The notes under the pieces: model-generated
Seen by the model: only the letters and a program-made list of their open reading frames with translations
Databases searched by the model: none
What the model was told of the DNA's origin: nothing
Source of the DNA: Lycorma delicatula
Taxonomy: Eukaryota > Arthropoda > Insecta > Hemiptera > Fulgoridae
Direction: 5' to 3'
NCBI RefSeq assembly: GCF_047948215.1
Contig: NC_134460.1
Coordinates: forward strand, 16,427,501-16,491,500
DNA length: 64,000 nt
Position numbers and translations under genes: made by a program
In this document: positions 1 through 11,323 of the stretch, piece by piece
Layout: every line of letters begins with the position of its first letter
How positions within the stretch are numbered: position 1 is the stretch's first letter

Positions 1-1412
1 GAAGATCATTAAAGTGATTCCATTCAAATAGAATCGAATAACAATAATTAAGACCGATAACAGTAGATATCATCAGCACAATACTAACTACAAGAAATGA
101 AAAAATATAAATAATACCTTTAAAAACAGTAATTTTTACAATATTTTTAACTGCATAAAAAGAGGCGATTCAAATTAATATAATTAATCCCGTACTTCTT
201 AACATTACTTTCTTGTTTAAATTAGACAAAAAAATTAGATCTTTCAATTAAATATAACTACTACAATAATTAAATCATAAATCTATATAACTAAAATTAT
301 ATCAAAGTTTATACAGCAGTAGGCTTATTAACTACAGACATTCATAAGCCAAGTAGTAACAGATTAAATGTAAAAATAAACAAGTATTTATTTAGTTCAA
401 TTTTAATAATTAACAAAATGAACAATTTACGTAAATAAAATGAAAAAAAAGAAAAGTAACAAAATAGCTGATTATGATCGATTGGAACTGAAACTAAAAT
501 TTTTGAAATGAATGTTTATAAAATTCACATCGATGTAAAGTAGTTTTTAGAAAAATAAATAACAGACATTTGTTTAAGAAAAATTTTTGTTCAATAAATC
601 AATAAATATTGTTAGGAAGATCCTGAAATTCAAATCAGTAGATAGAACAAACTGCACAAGTGAAACTTTGACAGCTAAGTTTATTTTTTTAATAACAAAC
701 ACGGGATTCTTCTACCCTTCTTCCTGTCAGCCACTTTTATAAATTTTTACTTTACTTAGAAATAATTTCTCTTCAAGCGATACGCAGACATCCCATACCT
801 GATATCCTTGGACGATCACAAAGTTTCACCCAAATCTATACATTATCTTCAACTCATAAGTTATTTCAAACAAGAACTGATCCTAAATAATTAATGATAA
901 CTAATATTTTATTATTCACTTACTAACAAATAAAGAATTGTTGATTTTTGGAAGTTCCTAATCATTCTTTCAATCTAAAAGCAAATCCATTATTTTTAAG
1001 ATATATACGTATTTGCAAACCTTTTTCAGTATAACTAGTTTCAAGGCCACAAGGGAAAAATGTAAATGTACACTTTTTGATCTCGACTAAATGATATTTG
1101 TCATATGCAAGTTTTAATGTAGAATTTTTCTCTATATTTTGAAATGGGAAAAGAGATGAGAGTCCTTTTTAATAATATATTTAAAGGAAAGAAAGATGGG
1201 CAACCACCACACCTGTGAATGTCAGTAAGAAAGATGAAGGTCCAACTGCTTTTCAGTTAGTAAAGTCAGCTTCCTCCTACTTCTGTTTTGTTTTAATGTT
1301 ATTTATTGTTATATTTGTCTGGCATGAAAGCGAGTTAGTTTATTTTTTCTTCTATATTCTTTTATATTATAGTTAGCTTTTTGTTTATTTTTTAACGGTA
1401 TAATTTATTTTT
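1..1412. other. AT-rich stretch, no gene recognised
   Basis: No conserved coding segment is seen on either strand. It contains one member of a short dispersed repeat (771-834) and many homopolymer runs. The copy-2 equivalent is 21,495-22,906. Confidence 0.6.
771..834. repeat. 64-bp dispersed repeat, member A
   Basis: The block cagacatcccatac followed by atccttggacgatca and aagtttcaccc recurs near the far end of the same duplication unit, at 21,283-21,346, in the same orientation with a few substitutions. Copy 2 carries both members again at about 22,265-22,328 and 46,595-46,658. It is not recognised as a known family; it may be part of a larger decayed interspersed element. Confidence 0.7.
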
Positions 1413-1628
1413 ATGACAGATAACTATGAAAAATATACAGGCGCTAGTACCAAGGAAAGGAAACTGATTAGGAAAATTACAAGATATGTAAAAAAAAAAA
1501 AAGGTTAACTAGAGCTTGATACTGCTAAAGTGTTTTGAAATACCATTTCTACTGAAAGACATAAGCTTATTTCAGAATTTAAGAAAATAGCCCCTGATGA
1601 TGAACAGTCTATATATCTGGATAGCTAA
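1413..1628 (+). pseudogene. Degenerate reading segment of unknown origin
   Basis: An ATG at 1,413 opens 31 codons rich in Lys, Arg and Glu (starting MTDNYEKYTGASTKERKL) that run into an A-homopolymer and a stop. A second frame continues from about 1,515 with one internal TGA to a TAA at 1,626-1,628 (ending PDDEQSIYLDS). The composition is more protein-like than the surrounding AT-rich DNA. It could be a decayed transposon ORF with a homopolymer frameshift; no family was recognised. The same sequence lies in copy 2 at about 22,907-23,122. Confidence 0.25.
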
Positions 1629-3540
1629 ATATTATGTAAACCTATTGCGTGCCATCATTCCTTTTTTTACTTAAGAATTTTCATTAGTATAAAAATTATT
1701 TAAGAACAGAGAGGTGATTATTTTCAATATCAAGTACATGCTCTTAATGTAACTTTAATACCTCATTTGTTACATATTATGGACACTCACTTTTATGCGT
1801 CATTTTTCATGTTATTGGTAAATTAATTATATTCATTTAACTCTTGTTTATAACAAATAATAAACTTCAACTGTATATTAATATTTAATTCAACTATTAA
1901 TAAATATTTTTATTATAATTATCCAATAATAATAATAATAATAATAAAATAATAGCTAAAAATACTAATTTCATGTCTCGTAACAATAATTTTCTCAACA
2001 TTTTGATTTTCAGACCATTATAGCATTACTCCTCTGCACTCTCTATATAATGAAGTATACCTTTTGTTTAATTTAACCAAAACATTCCTTCTAAAAAGAA
2101 AATATTTGCTTGGTAGTAAAACTATTTAGTGATGCAGCTTAAAAAAAACACATAAAAAAAATTAGACAGACCAAATTCCCATAAATAAGAATTTTACTGT
2201 ATTAATAAAGGTGATTCAAAGCACATCTTGTTGGAGGTTTCTCAGCTTGCAGACTCAATAAGTGTGGTTGTATAACAAATAATAGATGTTACGGACAAGT
2301 TAATAACAAAAAAATTATTCAGTGTGTACAGAAATAAGTAAACATGGATGGAAATCTTTATACTTTCAGAAAAACATCAAATTTGGCTTTTTGAAATTTA
2401 TTTTATTATTAAACTAATAAAAATCATTATTTAAAAAAAATAAATAAATGAATTCTGTCATCGACCAAGGATCAAACAATATATTGCTACCTGACACTTT
2501 CAAATTAACATTTTTGTTGTCTGATTTAATAGTATTTAAAGTCTGCAGCTTAGGAGGCAAAAATAGAAATACCATAACCTTATAAATTTGGTAGATAACC
2601 ATAATCATATTTAAATTCAGGAAACTAACATAACTTTACTTCCTTTAAAAGAGATTAACTAAAGTTAAACTTATAGTACTAAAATATAAACTTAGTTTAA
2701 GCACTCAGATTCTAAGCGCAAATGCCCAAGAGTTAAATATCCTAACATTATTAAGATCGCCAAATAGAAATAAAATATGAATAAAAACATTTATTGTTAT
2801 TTTCCATCAGAAATAGTAGTTATACTGTTATATTTTTTTTTTTTGTTAAATAAAAAATCAGTAACTTATACAACTTTTGAGAACTATAAAATTTGCTGTT
2901 GTAAAGATTCCTTTATAATACTTTACCTTGATTTTTACAAAGTTACACAAATTTTTAATTATCAATTAAATTAAATTAGCAGATAAATAAAATTGTTTTT
3001 TATAATTTTTTTTTTTATTGTCTACATACTAAATCGGCATATATTTCGTTAAAATAAATAAACACTATCTTAAATTATAACAATCACAAAAGTCAATCAT
3101 TTTTTGTTTTAAATGATTTTAAGTTTTAATCGTCTAAGTACACAGAATAATACTCATTAAGTAGTTACTTCGATTTTATAAGACAAATTGCCTATTATTG
3201 CTGCCATGGGTAAAAATTAAACCTAGTACAGTCTTTAAGTACTACTACATTAAACAAATACTAAGGCCTCATTACAATGTATCTTTTGTTTCGACCAACT
3301 TATTTTTAGCACCAAACCACTTTTATATAAATAAAAACGCGAAAACACATTAACACTTCACTCCACGGTCTTAATAGTATTTTATAGTAAACTTTCACAG
3401 AAAATAGGAACAGGCTTACATACACCTCTATCTATGTTTGCATTGTCTTAACTTTGTTGAATTTAAGGCTAAAATATTTAAAAATATAATTTTACCTAAA
3501 AAAAAAAAAAAAAAATTATATTAACTTACGAAAAAATCCT
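1629..3540. other. AT-rich stretch, no gene recognised
   Basis: Contains an (AAT)n tract at about 1,927-1,948, a poly-T run at about 2,833 and a poly-A run (18 A) at about 3,499. Small open frames here have no recognisable motif. The copy-2 equivalent is about 23,123-25,034; the only differences noticed there are the lengths of the homopolymers. Confidence 0.6.
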
Positions 3541-3841
3541 CCTCTATGAATCATGAGACCTTGCCGTTGGTGAGGGGGGAGCTTGAGTGCTCAGGTATAC
3601 AGAGCAGCTGGACTGAAGGTGCAACCATATCGGAGAGGTATCTGTTGAGAGCCAGACTAAGGAATGATTCCTGAAAGAGGGCAGCAGCTCTTTCAGTAGT
3701 TGTTAGGGGCGTGAGTCACAATGATTTAAACGGCCATATCAACATCACTCAGTCCTCTGAGTACTGCCCAGCTGAAAGCAATGGAAAACTACAGCTGCTT
3801 TTTTTCCAAGAAAATGTGGCTCTCTGCATTTTCATGTAGCA

Positions 3842-4357
3842 ATGATGGAGGCGCCTTCCTTGGTAAAATATTCCGGAGGTAAACTAGTCCCCCGTTCGGA
3901 TTTCCGGGTGGGGACTACTAAGGAAGGGGTCACCAGAAAATTAAAAAATAACATTCTACGAGTCGGAGCGTGGAATGTTAGAAGTTTAAAAAAGGTTGGT
4001 AGGCTAGAAAATTTAAAAAGGGAAATGGATAGGATAAATGTGGATGTAGTAGGAATTAGTGAGGTTCGGTGAGAAGAGGAAGGCGACTTTTGGTCAGGTG
4101 ATTTTAGAATAATTAACTCAGCTTCAAATAATGGGCAGGCAGGAGTAAGTTTCATAATGAACAAGAAGATAGGGAAGAGAGTAGAGTATTTCAAAATGCA
4201 TAGCGATAGAATCATTTTAATAAGGATAAAATCAAAACCTAAACTGACAATGATTGTTAACGTCTATATGCCTACAAGCGCCCATGATGATGATGAGGTA
4301 AAGTGTGTATACGAAGAGATTGATGAAGCAATTAAACACGTAAAAGGAGAAGCTTGA
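3842..4357 (+). pseudogene. LINE endonuclease domain fragment, copy 1
   Basis: The frame from ATG 3,842 encodes the start of an exonuclease/endonuclease/phosphatase-fold domain. NILRVGAWNVRSL carries the conserved Asn of the first catalytic block, and INVDVVGISEVR the conserved Glu block. A TGA at 4,070-4,072 replaces the Trp usually found next. The frame then reads on (ATG 4,157, MNKKIGKRVEYF) through the next block, LTMIVNVYMPTSAHDDDE, to the stop at 4,357. The family would go on with a GDWN block and a C-terminal His block; both are missing. After about 4,350 the sequence jumps to a segment that normally lies shortly before the RT. The domain is therefore about half length and inactive. 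Confidence 0.8.
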
Positions 4358-4536
4358 GGAAGAGGAGGTAAAGAAGATTTTTCAGGAGGACATCGCAAGA
4401 GGTCTGAGTAAAAAAGATAAGGTAGAAATGTAGAAGAAGAATGGGAGAATGTTAAAAAAGAAATTGTTAAATCAGCAGAAGCAAATTTAGGCGGAATAAA
4501 TAGAACTGGTAGAAAACCTTGGGTTTCAGATGATAT

Positions 4537-5914
4537 TTGCAGCTGATGGATGAACGTAGAAAATATAAGAATGCTAGTGATGAAGAAAGTAAAAGGAATT
4601 TCTTAATTGCCGATAGGCAATTAAGAAATGCTATAAACAAGAAGTGCAAACTGGCGAAAGAAGAGTGGATTATAGAAAAGTGTTCAGAAGTGGAAAGAGA
4701 AATGAACATTGGTAAAATAGACGGGCATACAGGAAAGTTAAGGAAAATTTTTGGGTACATAAATTAAAATCTAATAATGTGTTAAACAAAGATGGTACAC
4801 CAATATATAATACGAAAGGTAAAGTCGATAGATGGGTTGAATATATTGAAGAGTTATACAGAGGAAATGAATTAGAAAATGGTGTTATAGAGGAAGTTGA
4901 GGAGGATGAAATGGGAGAAACAATTCTGAGATGTGAATTTAAGAGAGCATTAAAAGATTTAAATGGCAGAAAGGCTCCTGGAATAGACGGAATACCTGTA
5001 GAATTACTGCGCTGTGCAGGTGAGGAAGCGATTGATAGATAATACAAACTGGTGTGTAATATTTATGAAAAAGGGGAATTTCCGCCAGACTTCAAAAAAA
5101 GTGTTATAGTAGTGATACCAAAGAAAGCAGGGGCAGATAAATGTGAAGAATACAGAACAATTAGTTTAACTAGTCGTGCATCAAAAATCTTAACTAGTAT
5201 TCTATACAGAAGAATTGAGGGGGAGTGGAGGAAGTGCTAGGAGAAGACCAATTTGGTTTCAGGAAAAGTATAGGGACAAGGGAAGCAATTTTAGGCCTCA
5301 GATTAATAGTAGAAGGAAGATTAAAGAAAAACAAACCGACATACTTGGCGTTTATAGACCTAGAAAAGGCATTTGATAAAGTAGACTGGAATAAAATGTT
5401 CAGCATTTTAAAAAAATTAGGGTTCAAATACAGAGATAGAAGAACAATTGCTAACATTTACAGAAACCAAACAGCAACAGTAACAACTGAAGAACATAAG
5501 AAAGAAGCCGTAATAAGAAAGGGAGTCCGACAAGGATGTTCCCTGTCTCCGTTACTTTTTAATCTTTACATGGAACTAGCAGTTAATGATGTTAAAGAAC
5601 AATTTAGATTCGGAGTAACAGTACAAGGTGAAAAGATAAGGATGCTACGATTTGCTGATGATATAGTAATTCCAGCCGAGAGTAAAAAGGATTTAGAAGA
5701 AACAATGAACGGCATAGATGAAGTCCTACGTAAGAACTATTGCATGAAAATAAACAAGAACAAAACAAAAGTAATGAAATGTAGTAGAAATAACAAAGAT
5801 GGACCACTGAATGTGAAAATAGGAGGAGAAAAGATTATGGAGGTAGAAGAATTTTGTTATTTGGGAAGATGGACGAAGCAGGAGCGATATAAAATGCCGA
5901 ATAGCACAAGCTAA
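4537..5914 (+). pseudogene. LINE reverse transcriptase domain, copy 1
   Basis: Three adjacent frames together give most of a non-LTR RT. At 4,537-4,767 is the RT-upstream linker (MQLMDERRKYKNASDE). At 4,779-5,240 are the finger blocks (GRKAPGIDGIPVELL, then VIVVIPKKAG and EYRTISLTS), broken by a TAA at 5,040-5,042. At 5,225-5,914 is the palm: motif A FIDLEKAFDKVDW with its catalytic Asp, motif B RQGCSLSPLLFNLY, motif C LRFADDIV with the Asp pair, then FCYLGRW. The catalytic residues survive, but the stop, the frame change near 5,220 and the frame loss near 5,885 make it a pseudogene. Bases 4,599-4,628 inside the linker form a perfect 13-bp inverted repeat with a 4-base loop. Confidence 0.88.
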
Positions 5915-6080
5915 ACGAGCCTTCAGTAAGAAATATAATTTGTTTACATCAAAAATTAATTTAAATGTAAGGAAACGATTTTTGAAAGTATATGTTTGGT
6001 AAATAGTACAATAAAGATATTGTTGTCAAAGATTGAAAACAAGTACTGGATCATTGTTAAAAGTTACACTATTGTTAAAA

Positions 6081-9000
6081 ATTTTGAATACTACCCGGTT
6101 AAGAATAGTAGATTTTTATTTTAAACCGATAATCAAGGAGAGAATAATATTCTGTTAGTAAGCCTGGAATGAGTTTGTTGTACATGACAAGGACTTGTAC
6201 ATGAGGAGGGCTATGATACTTTTGGGAGTTACTGGTGTTCTCACATTAGAACACTCATAGTTCTAATGAGAGAACACATAGTTCTCAACTTGGTTGTAGT
6301 TTTTATTAAATATGTAGGAATACACATTGTTCTTTACTTGCTACCCACAAAAGCATCCAAAAAATTAAAGATAAAAGTAAAGAAAGTAGTTTACAGAAAT
6401 TGTACAATAATTCATTAAGGTTCCTTAAAAGAATATTTTCTTCGGTGGTATCAACATGCAACAAGTAGATGAAGTATAAATACAAATTTAATTCATGGAA
6501 TGCGATAAGTTCTATATATCCATTATTCAGTTTCTATTATTTTAACACCGTATAATTTTTATTTAATTGTCAAATCTTTATAACAATTTAAAAAAGAAAC
6601 AATAAAATATACTTGCTATTCCTAAAAATGAGATAAATAACCTAAATACCTAAAGGTATCAAAAGCAGATTTTTTCAAGTAAACAGTTTTTAATCAAACA
6701 TCACATTTTTGGAATAGAAAAGAATTTTTTGAATTATCTTCATCAGAACTGGATTATTTCATACATTTCAGATTCATCTCTCATTTGTAAATGTATTTGG
6801 GGTGTTAGTACTTAAGGAAATAAATAAAACTTCCTCTTTGATTAATATAATGGTAAATAATATTACTTATCAAAGTTTAGAAAGCTCAGTTGAGCAGGGT
6901 TGTAGATGGCTTCTGACTGGCTTCTTGCTACCTATGGTGACCTGTCATGGCACTCTATCCCCTCCAATGTTTTATGAGCAGTTTCAGCTCTACATTAGAC
7001 ACCTCATGTGGAAATACTGCACATTATATGTTAATTTTTTCTAAACTTTGATGGGTAATAAATTACAAAAGAGAAGCATAACAACTATACAAGCAGAAAA
7101 AACTAGTGATGTTTTTAAAAGGTGATGTAAAGCAGAATGTTGGAAATTAGATGAAGATGAAATTAGGCTGAAAAAGTATAAACTAAACTGACTTTGATCG
7201 ACGGAAGAAATTTGATGATTGTGAAAAATATGACGTGATGATGAGATGATATGTGAAAAAGGGTAAGTAAGTTATGGCCTTAACTGAATTCATTCTGATT
7301 TTGATTACGTCGGTGCAAGAAGAAATACTGATAGCAAGTTAAACCTTTCTTACTTTTAGGATTCCTGTAAGGGAAGATACAGTCCTGGAGAAAACAATAA
7401 ATATCCCAACCTAAGGAAATGCCTTTGCGTGTTAATCATATCTTTTCTTCAACCTCAGCCTTCCCTAATCTTAAATTTCTTTTAATCTGGATAAGAGTAC
7501 AATGGTAAGGTTGATAAGGTCAACTGCAGCACTTCATTATTTGGAGGCCATTGGTAAAGTTGTTTCTGGAATAGTTAGGAAAATACTGACTCTGGGTGTG
7601 AGATAATCATTAGAAATCATAAAACAGATTTACAGAAGGAAAATTTGTAGATTTACACCAAAATAGTATACCTAGTTTGGGCTGAAACATATGTTTTTAT
7701 AATGTTGCTCTCCATTTTACCTGCGAAGGTACAATTGTACAATTAAATAAACTGTTGATTAAAATAAACTGGTTTATAAACCCATTCCTTGGAGAAAATC
7801 AGCTAACTATAATAAAATTGATGTACATTTCCATTTGGGTAACTAGAAAATTAAAATATATCCACAGATATTTTAAAAATAAACTCTAATATTTAAAGAG
7901 ATATATTCTTGATTGTACATTTGTGTATTTGTAAGGTAAGATTTGGATTCACAAAAAGGCAATTAATCACATCTAATACATATTACCAATCTCCTTTTGA
8001 TGAATCCTTGCAGAATCCCATTTGCAGATCCTGATTAACAGGAGTTGAATAAACCATACAATCATGAAACTTTTTATCTAAAATAAAATAAAGGTATTCA
8101 GATAGTACTAGTAGCAATACTTATCATTAAATTGAATATACTAGGGAAACACTTTTTGAATCCTTTGATTCACGAATGATCTCTGGCGACCTGATTTTAC
8201 AGAATTAATTTTTTACTTTTTGTACTTATAACTTACATGTTAGTGGAAAAGTTAGTACCTTGAGTTGCCTAATGTAAAAATTATATGATTTGTTTGTCTA
8301 GTTTTATGTACAAATCAAAGTTTATTTTTCAAGTGATTTCTCTAAATATTTCTATTTTATTTCTTTGAGATACCCAAGATAAAAAATCTTGTATTATGTT
8401 TTTAATAAAAATGAGTACCTGTAATTACTAATGTTATTGAGAATAAATCTGCCTTGTTCTTTAATCATGCTGATCTAAATCTTTTGGAAATTTTGAAGAA
8501 ATGATATGAAGTCCAAAAATTTGCGATGTGCCCTGTTATGTTACAGTGAACGCACGATGCAGAGTTAAATATAAATACTTTTTATATTTGTTGTTTCTGT
8601 TTTGTAATTGTAAATCATTTCTTGGTAGTAATTTGGTACACAGCGATTGTTGCATTATTAATGCACAAAAGAATAATTTGTTAATTTTTTTTACAACTTT
8701 TGATGGTTTACTTACTCTGCATATTTTATCTGTAGTTTGTTCATACAAATCGTATTCTTTTTAAAGTAGTTAAAATATTAAAGCAATAAAAACAGAAATT
8801 GTATAACATTCTGTTCCTCAAAAGAGTAGCAGACTCTAGACCACATGTTTCAACATTATTTAGATAAAATCTGTTACAAATTGGCCACAGATTTTTTGGC
8901 ACAAATATTGAGTTTTTTGCATTTTCTGACCAAGGGATCCCAAAAAACAAAACAGAAAAAATAGCAGGTAATGCTTATATGTAGAACATTACCCCCTAGC

Positions 9001-9878
9001 ATTAGTAGATATGTTTGACTGAATAAACTGATTTTGATGAACTTTTGTACAGAAATTCGTATATATGGGGCAATTTGTGGGTAAACATTTTGGAGTCAAT
9101 AAATCCAAGGGTTGGATAGGGGGTTTGGGGGTCAATTAACACCAAATTTTGCAAATATAACTCCACTTTATATTAAGCTCAATATATGATATCTTACAAT
9201 TTAAAAAACAATTTCCCCAAATTCAAACAGATAGCTTTTTATTTACTGAATATTTTTTAACAGATAATTCACCCCATCCCTAAAAAAAAGAAATCTTATA
9301 TAACTTTTTATAGGTTGTACATTTTTTTGTAGGTTTTTTTTAGTTTCTTCCATTTAATACAGTAAACGTAGAAGAATCCAAAAAAATGTTTTTGGAAGAA
9401 AAAATATAAAAAATACCAATTTTTGAAATCTTTAAAAGTCTTTTTTGGTTTATTAAAATACAAGATGATAAATTTTACAAAAAAACTTCATCATAATTAC
9501 CTCCAAACCAGAAAACAAATCTTAGGAAACTTTTTCATGTATAATTATTTTTTCCCTACGTTAGAGTAAATAGCAAATGCAGGAAAGTATTATAACTGTT
9601 CTTTTCTTTTTTTTGTTACTTGCATACACCATGCTTGCTTGTTTTTGAAATATCAATCAAATATCCTAGTATTCTAGGAGTGTATTCTAACATAGTGCTA
9701 GGAGTTTTCAGCACTCGTCTTCACTACATAATTCAGTCAGTTGTGCACCAATCCTAAGCTTTGTAACAGATTTCAGAGACCCACAGGCATATATTTATTA
9801 GAAAGGGAGGAACCTTTGCAAAGGATTTACCTCCCTCGTTGCATTTAACTACAAGAAACCATACATTTGTTAACTTAC
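6081..9878. other. No gene recognised; probable unclassified repeats
   Basis: Open frames here are short, several start at non-ATG codons, and none shows a conserved motif. Less AT-biased patches at about 6,890-7,030 and 7,370-7,560, and the segment about 8,820-9,180 (short low-complexity phrases, runs of G and T), look like decayed interspersed repeats, but no family can be named. An inverted repeat lies at 6,237-6,275. The copy-2 equivalent is about 27,575-31,372 and is collinear. Confidence 0.5.
6237..6275. repeat. Short inverted repeat (16-bp arms, one mismatch)
   Basis: Arms gttctcacattagaac and gttctaatgagagaac are separated by 7 bases, just beyond the 3' end of the LINE. The same hairpin lies in copy 2 near 27,731-27,769. 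No function can be assigned. Confidence 0.7.
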
Positions 9879-9949
9879 CTGGTACATCTCTTGTATCCAT
9901 TTGATTAGATGGATCTTCAGCTGACGCCAATCGAAGTCTCTTCAAACTC
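9879..9949 (-). other. Exon-like segment with canonical splice donor, copy 1
   Basis: On the - strand an open stretch reads SLKRLRLASAEDPSNQ then MDTRDVP and ends exactly at CAG followed by GTAAGT (donor at 9,878-9,873). A possible acceptor AG lies just upstream (AACCAG at about 9,955-9,950), but its polypyrimidine tract is poor and no partner exon was found. There is no ATG at the start; the first Met is internal. It could be one exon of an unrecognised minus-strand gene, or a chance donor in a repeat. Copy 2 has the same segment with one change just inside the exon end (CTAG before GTAAGT). Confidence 0.3.
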
Positions 9950-10041
9950 CCTGGTTAGTTGTTTTTTTCAAGTGGACCAATAATCACTAAAAGATTTTTA
10001 TTTGGAACTACCATGTGGTCTCCATGAGTACCGGTGATTTT

Positions 10042-10107
10042 ACGACCACTTCAGCAGAGCGTGCACATACTGCTGAAGTGGTCGTACTGCTAGGGTTTAT
10101 TAAACCC
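10042..10107. repeat. Perfect 16-bp-arm hairpin plus adjacent palindrome, copy 1
   Basis: Arms acgaccacttcagcag (10,042-10,057) and ctgctgaagtggtcgt (10,070-10,085) are perfectly complementary around a 12-base loop. A second palindrome, gggtttattaaaccc, follows at 10,093-10,107. The GC content is well above the surroundings. It lies about 150 bp before the Jockey-like 5' region on the + strand, and upstream of the exon-like segment read on the - strand. The role is unknown: candidates are the remnant of a small foldback element or a structured RNA leader. Confidence 0.75.
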
Positions 10108-10229
10108 CAGCTTCACGCAACTGCCCAGAGAACATCGTTCAAGACTCACTTTTTACTACCTTATACAAAATAAAGGAAATATTGTGATCACAAAAAATTT
10201 CAGTTTTCATATTTCAATGGAAATATCCA

Positions 10230-10598
10230 TTTTGACTAGTTTCGGCATGATGTAGGACTAGTTTCTGTATGTAGGTACATATGTATCTCGCATAGCTCAA
10301 AAACAATTAGCTGTAGGATGTTGAAATTTTGGATTTATAATTGTTACACTATTTAGTGCAACTCCCCTTTTGATTGCAATCGACTGAACCAAAAGTGCCC
10401 AAAATTTGGATTTTGGACTTTTTCTTAACTGTAGTAATAAGCCCCATTGAGAGCTTTTCAACGATATATCATAAATGGTATATTTTCATTGGTTCCAGTT
10501 ATAGCTAAATGAAATTTTAATTAAAGAAATATTTTGATCTTAGAAGGGGAAGACACATCTGTTCAAATCAGACATCATCTCCTTTTTTTTAAATTATA
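10230..10598 (+). mobile_element. Jockey-like LINE 5' untranslated region, copy 1
   Basis: A non-coding segment placed directly before the gag relic and moderately conserved between the copies; it contains no ORF. It is inferred to be the 5' leader of the LINE because it ends at the gag frame. Copy 1 has an 11-bp insertion at about 10,255 relative to copy 2, probably a local slip duplicating gactagttt. Confidence 0.5.
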
Positions 10599-11323
10599 TT
10601 GACAAAAAAATGCCAATGTACAAATAATACTGAACCTAATATTCACATACAATCAGCTGGTCCATCTACTATTGCCATTTCTACATCAAATAAATTTAGT
10701 CTTCTTGAAAACAATGCTGACAACGAAGGTTGTCATGCAAAAGTATTAAAACTTGAGCCTATTTTTGCAACAGGCGTTAATGCAATAACTGAATTGAAAA
10801 ATTTTCTGTCACAATTATTCCCAATTGTAATGTTATTAAATATAAATTGACAACAATGAAATCGAGCCATACGGTAAAAGTTCTGCCAGTTGATATTGAA
10901 ATACATAAAATTATTATGTCAAAAATGCTAGAAATCAATGTCAGTCACTATACATATAAACTTAAACATGAAAGAGCATATAGAGTGGTCATGTGAGGCA
11001 TGCATCACATGGAAGATAAATCAGTAATCATTGATGAATTAATGAAGTTAGGCCATGAGGTTAGAAACATTACTAACGTTCTACATTGTCAAACGAAGGA
11101 ATTGCTGCCACTTTATTTCATAGATTTGGAGCCCAAATCTAATAATAAAGAAATTTTTGACGTGAGATCTCTCAGCTATACAATTGTAAAATTTGAAGCT
11201 CTGTATGTTAAAAAGAAGTGATCCAATGCAAACGTTGCTAATGGTTTGGGCATACCAAAAATCTATGCAGTCGTCTACACTGTTGTGTAAAATGTGGTGC
11301 AAAACATGCCACAACAGTCTGTT
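10599..11323 (+). pseudogene. Jockey-like LINE gag (ORF1) relic, copy 1, truncated by deletion
   Basis: Encodes the N-terminal part and PRE_C2HC domain of a Jockey-clade ORF1 nucleic-acid-binding protein. The PRE_C2HC core reads KLGHEVRNITNVLHCQ, LPLYFIDLEPKSNNKEIF and VKFEALYVKKK (11,000-11,221). Breaks: a one-T loss near 10,820 shifts the frame after SQLFP (intact in copy 2), a TGA lies at 10,996-10,998, and a TGA at 11,219-11,221 precedes the zinc-knuckle segment (C and H codons continue out of frame to 11,323). At 11,324 the similarity to copy 2 stops in the middle of the knuckle region. The rest of gag and all of ORF2 are missing, so this copy has suffered a deletion rather than never having held the element. 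Confidence 0.8.

Larger units (their letters stand above)
3541..6080 (+). mobile_element. Degenerate non-LTR retrotransposon (RTE-like LINE), copy 1
   Basis: A plus-strand LINE with a GC-richer leader (about 3,541-3,840), an apurinic-type endonuclease N-terminus, a reverse transcriptase domain and a short C-terminal tail. The block order and the wording of the protein motifs match the endonuclease/reverse-transcriptase LINEs common in insects, most like the RTE group. The element is dead: it has in-frame stops at 4,070-4,072, 4,355-4,357 and 5,040-5,042, a frame change near 5,220, another near 5,885, and a large internal loss between the endonuclease and the RT. The RT-downstream frame (RIAQAKRAFSKKYNLF) continues to about 6,000, but no clear 3' tail or target-site duplication could be marked. 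Inference: it inserted and decayed before the surrounding tandem duplication, because copy 2 has the same stops. Confidence 0.85.

Noticed and set aside
3832..4215. 127-codon open frame on the - strand (also at 25,326-25,709)
   Set aside because: It lies opposite the LINE endonuclease frame and is rich in Ser, Leu and Phe with no motif. It is a shadow of the + strand coding sequence.
4670..5047. 125-codon open frame on the - strand (also at 26,164-26,541)
   Set aside because: Antisense shadow of the LINE RT.
6802..7044. 80-codon open frame, + strand
   Set aside because: It starts at GTG, shows no conserved motif and has no coding context. It is probably part of an unclassified repeat.
8528..8950. 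Overlapping open frames on both strands
   Set aside because: Low-complexity composition, overlapping each other, and unsupported by splice sites or motifs.
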